A stretch of DNA of 64,000 nucleotides from an uncultured Ruminococcus sp. GTDB lineage: Bacteria; Bacillota; Clostridia; Oscillospirales; CAG-272. The notes beneath the pieces were generated by a model, which was not told where the DNA came from, did not search any database, and saw nothing but the letters and a program-made list of their open reading frames with translations. The position numbers were made by a program, and so were the translations under genes. The DNA lies in contig CACWOQ010000012.1 in assembly GCA_902762505.1 (NCBI GenBank), forward strand, positions 48,433-112,432. Reading direction: 5' to 3'. Position 1 is the first letter of the stretch; each line of letters begins with the position of its first letter. This document shows, piece after piece, positions 33,058 through 39,991 of the stretch.

Positions 33058-35198
33058 CGAACGAAGAAAAAGCAAAAGAACTGCTGTCGCGTTTATCCGT
33101 TTCGGAAAAACTGCATCAGCTCACCTCGCAGATCATTTTCGATATAGATGAAAAATATGAAAGCAGAAGGGATCCGCTTTGCGGAAATTACCGCAATCCC
33201 GGTCATTTCATGCATCAGAACGGCAGGATATCGAAGCCCTCGGAGGTCGCGCACAGGATCAATCTCGACGTGAAGCAGAGCATTGAGGCGCAGCCGCACC
33301 GCATACCGCCGATCGAGCACGGAGAGGCGCTTCACGGCGCTCAATGGGGAATGGCGTCCATTTTTCCGCAGCCGATAGGGCTCGCGTCGACGTTCGATCC
33401 GGAGCTCGTCGGGGAGGCGGCTTCGGTCATCGGCAAAGAGGCGGCTGCCGTCGGCGTAAGACAGGCTCTTTCCCCGGTCGTGAACGTCTGCCGCGACGTC
33501 AGATGGGGTCGCACCGTCGAAACGTTCGGCGAGGATGTGAAGCTCTGCTCGGATATGGGCGCGGCTGTCTGCCGCGGATTGGAGGAAAACGGCGTCGCCG
33601 CGACGCCGAAGCATTTCGTCGACAACTGCGCGGACGGAGGTCGTGATTCGAATCATTCCGTACGCTCCGAGCGCGAGCTGCGCGAGGTGTATCTGAAACC
33701 GTTCGAGGCGTGCTTCAAAGAAGGCGGAGCGCACGGCGTCATGGCGTCGTACAACAGCCTTTCGTCGGGCTTGCCCGCGCACGCCGATCCGTGGCTTCTG
33801 ACGAAGGTCCTGCGCGAGGAATGGGGCTTCGACGGGATCGTCGTCTCCGACTACGGCGGAGTTGACGGCGTTTACTCGGCTCACCGCGTCTGTAAGGACG
33901 GCGCCTCGGCTATCGCAAAATGCATAAAAGCGGGGCTCGACTGCGACCTTCCGAACTGCTCGTACGCGGAGGTGAAGGAAGCGTATGACAGGGGTCTGCT
34001 CACCTCGGACGATATAGACCGCGCGGTATTCCGCATACTGAAGCTGAAATTCGATCTCGGACTGTTCGAGTGTCCGTACGTCGACGAGGAGCTTGCCGAC
34101 CGTACCGTCAGATGCGACGGGCATAAAAGGCTCGCGGTAAAGGCGGCGGAGAAGAGTATGGTGCTTTTGAAAAACGACGGCGTCCTTCCGCTTGACGAAA
34201 AAATCGGAACGCTCGGCATATTCGGGCCGTCCGCCGATATATTGCCTACGGGAAGCAATTATTCCGGTCCGTACGCCCACCTCTGGGAGGCGGAGGACGT
34301 TCTGTCGCCGCTCGCTTATTTCAGAGCACACGCGAACGGGATCAGAATAATCACGGGCGACGACCGGGATATCCCGCATCTCGCGCCCATGTGCGACGCG
34401 GCGCTTTATTTTACGTCGATCGTCGAGGGCGAGGGGCTTGACAGATCGGATCTGAGACTTCCCTCGTACAGACGTGTATCGTCCTCCGACGGAGCCGCCG
34501 TCATCGTCGACAAAGCGGAGATAGAAATAAACGTGGATCAGGAAAAGTCCGTATCGGAGCTCGCGCGGGCTAACCCGAGAACGGCTGTCATACTCATGAA
34601 CGGCGCGCCAGTCGATACGTCGGCGTGGATCGACGCCGCAGGCGCGGTGCTCGAGGCGTGGTATCCCGGAGAGGGCGGATCGGAGGCGATTTATAACGTC
34701 GTATTCGGAGCGTGCAATCCCGGCGGCAAGCTTCCCGTGAGCTGGCCGAGATCCGTCGGACAGCTTCCGCTTTACTATTCTTTCAAGCCGAGCGGACGCG
34801 GCTACGGTTACGAAAACGACGACGGGACGCCGCTTTATCCGTTCGGATACGGAAAAAGCTACACGTCGTTTTCGCTTGAAAACGCGTCCGTCGCCTGTGA
34901 GGAGGACGGCTGGTGCGTGACCGTCGACGTGAAGAACACGGGAGACCGGGACGGCGACGAGGTCGTTCAGGTATATCTGTCGTCTTCGTGCACGGAAACG
35001 GTTCAGCCGCTGCGCAGCCTCGTCGCGTATCGTCGCGTAACGGTTCCGGCGGGCGATACGGCGAGAGTGAGCCTCGGCGTTCCTTCGTCGGTCAAATGCT
35101 ATTATGACGCGGATATGGTGTACGCGGCTCACGGCGGAGATTTCAGGCTCCTCATCGGTACCCGCTCGGACAAAGCAGACTTCGAATTCGAAATATAA
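33054..35198 (+). CDS. Glycoside hydrolase family 3 (beta-glucosidase/beta-xylosidase type)
   Basis: The 714-residue protein has the GH3 TIM-barrel domain (1-330) with PKHF near 182 and the nucleophile aspartate D266 in VVSDYGGVDG. The alpha/beta sandwich has the acid/base region VEGEGLDRSDL, and the C-terminal fibronectin-III-like domain is at about 610-710. No signal peptide is seen, so it acts on imported oligosaccharides. Family-level function is exo-cleavage of beta-glucosides or beta-xylosides; the substrate cannot be fixed by sight. It is the last gene of its operon. Confidence 0.9.
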   Translation: MTNEEKAKELLSRLSVSEKLHQLTSQIIFDIDEKYESRRDPLCGNYRNPGHFMHQNGRISKPSEVAHRINLDVKQSIEAQPHRIPPIEHGEALHGAQWGMASIFPQPIGLASTFDPELVGEAASVIGKEAAAVGVRQALSPVVNVCRDVRWGRTVETFGEDVKLCSDMGAAVCRGLEENGVAATPKHFVDNCADGGRDSNHSVRSERELREVYLKPFEACFKEGGAHGVMASYNSLSSGLPAHADPWLLTKVLREEWGFDGIVVSDYGGVDGVYSAHRVCKDGASAIAKCIKAGLDCDLPNCSYAEVKEAYDRGLLTSDDIDRAVFRILKLKFDLGLFECPYVDEELADRTVRCDGHKRLAVKAAEKSMVLLKNDGVLPLDEKIGTLGIFGPSADILPTGSNYSGPYAHLWEAEDVLSPLAYFRAHANGIRIITGDDRDIPHLAPMCDAALYFTSIVEGEGLDRSDLRLPSYRRVSSSDGAAVIVDKAEIEINVDQEKSVSELARANPRTAVILMNGAPVDTSAWIDAAGAVLEAWYPGEGGSEAIYNVVFGACNPGGKLPVSWPRSVGQLPLYYSFKPSGRGYGYENDDGTPLYPFGYGKSYTSFSLENASVACEEDGWCVTVDVKNTGDRDGDEVVQVYLSSSCTETVQPLRSLVAYRRVTVPAGDTARVSLGVPSSVKCYYDADMVYAAHGGDFRLLIGTRSDKADFEFEI

Positions 35199-35225
35199 AG
35201 CGGTGGATCTGTTCCGTTGAAAAAA

Positions 35226-35247
35226 GCACTTGTTTTCGCAAGTGCTC
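35226..35247 (-). terminator. Terminator hairpin in the cassette C remnant
   Basis: AGCACTTG (35226-35233) and CAAGTGCT (35240-35247) pair. The minus-strand copy ends in TTTTTT (35226-35220), so it stops transcription from the tRNA-Val side. The plus-strand GH3 transcript gets the hairpin without a T-run. Confidence 0.75.
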
Positions 35248-35254
35248 AGAGTGA

Positions 35255-35319
35255 AGACAAAGTCCCGAAGTTCTTTTGATTTGATCATCAACGGACTGTC
35301 GTACATTTTCCTTTTCTCC
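35255..35319 (-). pseudogene. Remnant of a four-helix-bundle gene (cassette copy C)
   Basis: On the minus strand an ATG near 35306 with AAGGGAGAAAAGG before it starts MYDSPLMIKSKELRDF. It matches the other two copies only for SPLMIKSKEL, then runs into unrelated sequence. The frame stays open far into the antisense of GH3, which is meaningless. The upstream part is the same TTCACTATTCACTATTACCTCTTACCTC block and hairpin as at tRNA-Ala, so the unit travelled or was copied together with a tRNA terminator. Confidence 0.75.
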
Positions 35320-35396
35320 CTTGTTATTTCTCCTTCTTCACTATTCACTATTACCTCTTACCTCAAAAAAAATCCTGCGCTGTCGCGCAGGATTTT
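35320..35396 (-). repeat. Cassette copy C: heptamer box and tRNA terminator
   Basis: The TTCACTATTCACTATTACC box (35337-35355) and a hairpin AATCCTGCGC-TGTC-GCGCAGGATT (35371-35394) match the copies next to tRNA-Ala, but here directly follow a different tRNA. The hairpin has perfect arms and an eight-T tail on the minus strand (35372-35365), so it serves as the tRNA-Val terminator. Confidence 0.85.
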
Positions 35397-35473
35397 TGGT
35401 GGAGACAGAGAGATTCGAACTCTAGACCTTCCGCACGTCAAGCGGATGCTCTAACCAGCTGAGCTATGTCTCC
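35397..35473 (-). tRNA. tRNA-Val (anticodon GAC)
   Basis: The minus strand folds into a 77-base cloverleaf with encoded CCA. The acceptor GGAGACA pairs with TGTCTCC, and the D-arm is GCTC-AGCTGGTTA-GAGC. The anticodon arm TCCGC-TTGACGT-GCGGA gives GAC, and the T-arm is AGAG-TTCGAAT-CTCT. The anticodon reads GUC/GUU valine codons. Confidence 0.92.
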
Positions 35474-35491
35474 TCATCGGTTGTGACAAGC

Positions 35492-35520
35492 ATTATAGCA
35501 CAACGGTCAACGGAAATCAA
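35492..35520 (-). promoter_or_regulatory. Sigma-A promoter of tRNA-Val
   Basis: On the minus strand TTGATT (35520-35515) and TATAAT (35497-35492) are 17 bp apart, 18 bp before the tRNA. Confidence 0.82.
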
Positions 35521-35588
35521 GACAAAAGATTGAAATTAATGTGTAAATTTGATGAACGCAAAAACGGAGAAAACAGCCTTCTCCGGAC

Positions 35589-35617
35589 TTGATTTTTGTC
35601 TTTGCTTGTGATATAAT
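35589..35617 (+). promoter_or_regulatory. Sigma-A promoter of the unknown-protein-pepD operon
   Basis: TTGATT (35589-35594) and TATAAT (35612-35617) are 17 bp apart. A CGGAGAA/TTCTCCG hairpin (35565-35585) lies directly upstream between the two divergent promoters. Confidence 0.85.
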
Positions 35618-35640
35618 CAAAGAAAAAACGGAGGATGACA

Positions 35641-37233
35641 GTGAGGGTAAAAGCCATATTTTTCGACGGCGAGTACTTCATGCTCCCCGAGGGATGCGAG
35701 AGCGCTTCCGAACTGATCGGCAGGTTTTCCGGCAAGCCGGTCGTTCTGCCGTGGCTGCGGGAAATAAAATGCATGGCGCCGTATTTCGTCCTTGATAATA
35801 TTTCGCGTAAAACGCTGACGTTTTCGTCAGACTCCCCTGTCTTCGACTGTGAAGCCGAGCTTCTGACTTTGGAGGAATACAATTCCCGTCTGCGCGGGAT
35901 AATTCCCGGACGCTGCGCCGGCTGTGCGGGTTACACGCAGATCGACGACGGCGACGACTCTCTTAACGGGCATCACGATGAGATCACGCTTGACGGCGTC
36001 TGCTTTCTCAAAGAAGAGCATAACGATGAAGAACACGATTTTCCGCCGGTCGACGTTTTTGTGTCGAACGCCGTGGAAAAGTTTCCCGTGCTCGGGCTGA
36101 AGAAGCTGATCGACGCGGGCGAGACGGAAAAAGCGGAGGCAGCGCTTTCCGAAATGCTCCGTGACGAAACGGCTGTCCCCGGATACCCCTTGTGGCTTTA
36201 CAAGACAGAAGAAGGGAAATACCGGGCTGTTATGACCACGATGGCGCACGACGGAGACGGCGTCATAGTCGAATACGTCATGAAAAAGCTTGCCGAGGCG
36301 TACGGGGAGGACTGGGAGTTTTTCAATTACATACCGCGCGGCTTTTATCCGCCCTGCGCGAGGGAGCCGGAGAGGATATACCGCACGCCGGAGGATCCCG
36401 ACGGCAGGATCGCGCCGTTCGGCGTTGCGTTCACAACAGCCGGTGACGGCGGTTTTCCCGAATTCTGCTACGTGTGCGGACTGTGCGGTGAAAAAGAGCT
36501 TAAAAGCGCGGCGCGCTTTTTGCAGATATACGGAAACACGGACGAAGAAATGACGGAAACGGATGAAGAAGGACTTCTGACGGCTGTCACGGAGCTGTAC
36601 GAACGGATCCCGCCGGAGGAAAGGCTGTTCCCGCCTCCCGTGACGAACGTATACGTTCCGCCGGCGGCGTTCGAAGAACTCGACGGATACTCCGACGAGG
36701 AGGAAATCGTAAACGATCACGGCATGCTTTTCAGCTCGCGCTCGGTCGAGCTGTGCGAAAACGTCGCCCTGCCGGTCATATCCGGCTTCAAGCCGGAAAA
36801 TTTCCGGGAAAGCGATGAATGGAAGCTGTGCATCGCGGCGGATCTGAATATACCTGTGTGTCAGCTGACGCTCGACATAGGAGGCTTGCCGGACGGCACC
36901 GTCGCCGATCATCCTGACCTGCTAGACGCGGTCCAGCGCGACGTGAACTGCATAGGCGGCGCGGTGAAAAAGAACGGGTCCGCCCTGCCGTTTTTGCAAT
37001 GCTTCGATCTCAGAATGAAAAAACTGCAGATATGGTACGTTATCATGAGATATTCGCGCTTCATGTATACGCTCCGCAGGCTCGACCCCGTTTTTCGCGC
37101 GTACCCCGGCGCGCTCCGCATATTCACCGCCTCCGGCAAAAGCGGCGGCGAATACGTCCCCGGCGCCCGGATGCTGAAGGTACGCACCGAGGAACAGATG
37201 ATCTCGGATCTAAAAGACAGTGAGGAAGAATAA
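35641..37233 (+). CDS. Protein of unknown function, 530 residues, acidic
   Basis: I do not recognise this soluble, acidic protein. Visible are a short N-terminal beta region, a cysteine cluster (PGRCAGCAGYTQ near residue 90), many Asp/Glu and Pro residues, a segment KEEHNDEEHDFPPVDVFVSN near 126, and no signal peptide or spans. GTG 35641 is preferred because GGAGG (35630-35634) is 6 bases before it; ATG 35635 abuts the same site too closely. It is followed by pepD after 1 bp, so the two are coupled. A role in peptide or protein turnover is only a guess from position. Confidence 0.6.
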   Translation: MRVKAIFFDGEYFMLPEGCESASELIGRFSGKPVVLPWLREIKCMAPYFVLDNISRKTLTFSSDSPVFDCEAELLTLEEYNSRLRGIIPGRCAGCAGYTQIDDGDDSLNGHHDEITLDGVCFLKEEHNDEEHDFPPVDVFVSNAVEKFPVLGLKKLIDAGETEKAEAALSEMLRDETAVPGYPLWLYKTEEGKYRAVMTTMAHDGDGVIVEYVMKKLAEAYGEDWEFFNYIPRGFYPPCAREPERIYRTPEDPDGRIAPFGVAFTTAGDGGFPEFCYVCGLCGEKELKSAARFLQIYGNTDEEMTETDEEGLLTAVTELYERIPPEERLFPPPVTNVYVPPAAFEELDGYSDEEEIVNDHGMLFSSRSVELCENVALPVISGFKPENFRESDEWKLCIAADLNIPVCQLTLDIGGLPDGTVADHPDLLDAVQRDVNCIGGAVKKNGSALPFLQCFDLRMKKLQIWYVIMRYSRFMYTLRRLDPVFRAYPGALRIFTASGKSGGEYVPGARMLKVRTEEQMISDLKDSEEE

Positions 37234-37234
37234 A

Positions 37235-38686
37235 ATGGAATTTACAAGTGAATGCAGACCTTTGTCGGTGTTTAAATTCTTTGAAATGCTTTCGTCCGTG
37301 CCGCACGGCTCGGGCAATACCGGCGCGATAAGCGAGCTTTGCGTAAGATTCGCCGCCGAACGCGGACTTGACTGCTACCGTGATGAATACAACAACGTGA
37401 TTATCTATAAAAAAGGATCCGCGGGCAGGGAGGACCTCGCGCCCGTGATAATCCAGGGCCATCTCGATATGGTATGCGCGAAGGAGCCGGACGATCCAAC
37501 CGATATGTCGACCGAGCCGATAAAGCTCGAGATAACGGACGGGTATCTGCACGCGAAGCACACGTCCCTCGGCGGCGACAACGCGATAGCCGTCGCCATG
37601 GCGCTTGCGATCCTCGACGACGATACGCTTGCGCATCCGCCTATCGAAGCCGTGTTCACCACAGACGAGGAGACGGGTATGTTCGGCGCCGCCGGGCTTG
37701 ACGCTTCGCGCCTGCGCGGCAGACGCATGCTCAATCTCGACTCCGAGGAGGAGGGCGTTTTCACCGCGGGCTGCGCCGGCGGAGTCCGCGCGAATTGCTC
37801 GATACCGGTAAAGCGTGAAAAGTACGGCGACGGACTCGTCTCATATGAAGTGACCGTCGGCGGACTTCTCGGCGGTCATTCCGGCTGCGATATAGACAAG
37901 GAGCGCGCGAGCTCCAACAGACTGACCGGCAGATTCCTTCACGAGGCGTCGAAGCGCATGCCTCTTCGCGTCATAAGCATGAGCGGCGGCGAATACGATA
38001 ACGTGATCCCGGGCAAGACCGTCTCGACGGTCGCCGTATCCGCTATCGACTGCGCGGCGTTCGAAAAGCTTTCGCGTGAATACGATGCCATATACAAAAA
38101 GGAGCTTCAAAGCTGTGATCCGGGAGTTTTCCTGAATGCCAATCCGACAAAGAACACGGATGATCCGCTCACCGTCTGCGATACCGAAAAGATCCTCACG
38201 GCTCTCCGCATCCTGCCGTACGGCATACAGAATATGAGCATGGATATAAAAGGTCTCGTCCAGACGTCACTCAATATGGGCGTTCTCAGACTTGAAAACG
38301 AAAGCTTCGATTACAGCTATGCGATCCGTTCCTCCGTCGCCACTCAGAAAAAGGAGCTGCTCGACAGAGTCGAAACCGTCACGAAGCTGCTCGGCGGCAG
38401 CGTTGCGACGCACGGAGACTATCCAGGCTGGGAATACGCGCGTGAATCCGCCCTGCGCGACAAGGTGCTTGAAGCATACCGCATAGTCTACGGCGGCGAG
38501 GGCGTCGTCTCGGCGACTCACGGCGGACTTGAATGCGGACTTTTCGCCGACAAGATCCCCGGGCTTGACTGTGTTTCGTACGGTCCGGAGCTTCACGACG
38601 TTCACTCCGTCAGGGAACGCCTCGGCATCGCCTCCGTCGGGCGCGTTTACGATCTGACCGTAAAAATACTCGAACTGCTTGATTGA
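37235..38686 (+). CDS. pepD: Aminoacyl-histidine dipeptidase (cytosol nonspecific dipeptidase)
   Basis: The 483-residue protein is an M20-family metallopeptidase of the PepD type. Zinc-site motifs are IIQGHLDMVC (near 80), LGGDNAIAVA, TDEETGMFGA and THGGLECG near the end. It splits dipeptides such as carnosine-like Xaa-His in the cytoplasm. ATG 37235 follows GAGGAAG and lies 1 bp after the preceding stop; the in-frame GTG 37220 would overlap it. Length matches the family (about 485). Confidence 0.9.
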   Translation: MEFTSECRPLSVFKFFEMLSSVPHGSGNTGAISELCVRFAAERGLDCYRDEYNNVIIYKKGSAGREDLAPVIIQGHLDMVCAKEPDDPTDMSTEPIKLEITDGYLHAKHTSLGGDNAIAVAMALAILDDDTLAHPPIEAVFTTDEETGMFGAAGLDASRLRGRRMLNLDSEEEGVFTAGCAGGVRANCSIPVKREKYGDGLVSYEVTVGGLLGGHSGCDIDKERASSNRLTGRFLHEASKRMPLRVISMSGGEYDNVIPGKTVSTVAVSAIDCAAFEKLSREYDAIYKKELQSCDPGVFLNANPTKNTDDPLTVCDTEKILTALRILPYGIQNMSMDIKGLVQTSLNMGVLRLENESFDYSYAIRSSVATQKKELLDRVETVTKLLGGSVATHGDYPGWEYARESALRDKVLEAYRIVYGGEGVVSATHGGLECGLFADKIPGLDCVSYGPELHDVHSVRERLGIASVGRVYDLTVKILELLD

Positions 38687-38700
38687 ACGGAATAACATCG

Positions 38701-38733
38701 CCCCGGTCCGTCTATAATCGGACCGGGGTTTTT
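38701..38733 (+). terminator. Terminator whose T-run abuts the DUF421 start codon
   Basis: CCCCGGTCCG (38701-38710) and CGGACCGGGG (38719-38728) form a perfect 10-bp stem with TTTTT (38729-38733). It is a canonical intrinsic terminator after pepD, and the next start codon begins at 38734. Confidence 0.9.
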
Positions 38734-39414
38734 ATGGCTGTTATTTTTTTACGTACCGTTATAATTTACGCGGTCCTGCTCTGCGTCGTCAGACTCATGG
38801 GAAAAAGACAGATCGGGCAGCTGCAGCCGTCCGAGCTCGTTACCACGCTGATACTCTCACAGATCGCCTCGCAGCCGATCATATCTCAGAGCGTGCCGCT
38901 GTCGTACGGCATCGTACCTGTCGTCGCCGTCGTCTGCATCGAGGTCATAGCGTCGTATCTTTCGGCGAGAGTACCGGCGCTGAAACGTATCTTCATCGGG
39001 AAGCCGAGCGTTCTGATAAAGCGCGGCGTCATAGATCAGGCGGAATTGCTCCGTCAGCGCGTAACCGTGGAGGAGCTGATGTCGGAGCTTCGGGGAAAGG
39101 GCGTCGGCGATCCGGGCGACGTGTATTACGCCGTCATGGAGGAAAACGGCACGATCTCCGTCATACAAAACGCCGGTTCTACGCCTCCGAGCAGGGACGA
39201 TGCCGGTGTGAGCACGCCCGAAAAAGGCATGAGCAGGCTGATCATATCCGACGGAAAAATAAACAGAGAGAACCTTTCCGCCCTTGACAAGGACGAAAGC
39301 TGGCTCAAAAAAAGACTCGCCGAGGCTGAGCTTGAGCCGGACGATATATTCATAATGACCTGCGACGATTCGTCCGCGGTCAGAATAGTCAAAAAACGAA
39401 AACAGGAGGTGTGA
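38734..39414 (+). CDS. DUF421/YetF-family membrane protein
   Basis: From ATG 38734 this is a 226-residue protein with about three N-terminal spans (FLRTVIIYAVLLCVVRLMGKRQIGQLQPSELV is the family start) and a cytoplasmic C-terminal domain (KPSVLIKRGVIDQAELLRQRVTVEELMSELR). DUF421 proteins are widespread in spore-formers; function is not known. The longer frame from 38683 reads through the hairpin and is rejected. The start follows the T-run with no gap; the only purine-rich stretch before it is GGGG in the hairpin arm. DUF4363 follows 1 bp on. Confidence 0.82.
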   Translation: MAVIFLRTVIIYAVLLCVVRLMGKRQIGQLQPSELVTTLILSQIASQPIISQSVPLSYGIVPVVAVVCIEVIASYLSARVPALKRIFIGKPSVLIKRGVIDQAELLRQRVTVEELMSELRGKGVGDPGDVYYAVMEENGTISVIQNAGSTPPSRDDAGVSTPEKGMSRLIISDGKINRENLSALDKDESWLKKRLAEAELEPDDIFIMTCDDSSAVRIVKKRKQEV

Positions 39415-39415
39415 T

Positions 39416-39781
39416 GTGAGGTCGCTTGCGGTCGCCGCAGTTCTGCTTTGCGTTATCGCAATCTACGTTTTTTCATCGACCGTTTATCTGTCGGGCTTTT
39501 TTCACGGCTTCCTCACGGAAATCGACAGCCTGCCGGAAAGCCCGGACGGCTGTGAGGACGAAGCCGGGCGCGTTTTTCTTGAATGGGAGAGGGGAAGAGC
39601 CGCCGTGATAATCCTCACGGACCGGACGGAGGCGGACAGGATCGCCGACGCGGTACAGCGTCTGATATCATCCGCGTCGTCAGGCGACGAAAAAGAATAT
39701 ACCGCAGCCGTAAAACAGCTGCGGTACGAGACGGAACAGATGATAAGATATATCAGCCCGTCGTTTTATAACGTTTTCTGA
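39416..39781 (+). CDS. DUF4363-family small protein
   Basis: The 121-residue protein has one N-terminal membrane span and an alpha-helical outer domain (LTEIDSLPES, then VFLEWERGRAAVIILTDR). It matches DUF4363, which is commonly encoded after DUF421 in Clostridia, so the two probably act together. The start is GTG at 39416 with GGAGG 6 bases upstream. Convergent with the copper operon, with no gap. Confidence 0.75.
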   Translation: MRSLAVAAVLLCVIAIYVFSSTVYLSGFFHGFLTEIDSLPESPDGCEDEAGRVFLEWERGRAAVIILTDRTEADRIADAVQRLISSASSGDEKEYTAAVKQLRYETEQMIRYISPSFYNVF

Positions 39782-39991
39782 TCATTCGATGCCTTTGAAT
39801 TCGTATCCCGCGCGCTCGACGGTATCCCTGATCAGCTGCTCGGAAACGTCCTTCGAAAGCGTGAGTACGGCGACGTTTTTCTCGTGACTCGTCTCGGCGA
39901 GATCGACTCCGTCTATCTCTTCAAGAGCTTTTTTTACCCTCGCCTCGCAGTGTTGGCACATCATTCCGTCTATAAGGACCGTTTTTTTCAT
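39782..39991 (-). CDS. Possible separate CopZ from an internal start in copA
   Basis: ATG 39991 is in frame with copA, preceded by AAAAAAGGAG with GGAG 9 bases before the ATG, and would give a 69-residue protein, exactly the size of free CopZ chaperones, with GMMCQHC at residues 9-15. The same codons are translated as the C-terminal domain of CopA. A strong internal ribosome site is direct evidence; that a free protein is made is inference, by analogy with the short CopA product of E. coli. Confidence 0.5.
   Translation of the reverse strand: MKKTVLIDGMMCQHCEARVKKALEEIDGVDLAETSHEKNVAVLTLSKDVSEQLIRDTVERAGYEFKGIE

Noticed and set aside
33093..35348. A 751-codon open frame on the minus strand opposite the GH3 gene.
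   Set aside because: It mirrors a well-supported GH3 gene, has no domain signature, and its first codons are the remnant of the four-helix-bundle gene running on without a stop. GC-rich coding DNA often leaves the opposite strand open.
35230..35454. A short plus-strand protein containing GDREIRTLDLPHV.
   Set aside because: It is the complement of tRNA-Val and its terminator, another common false gene.
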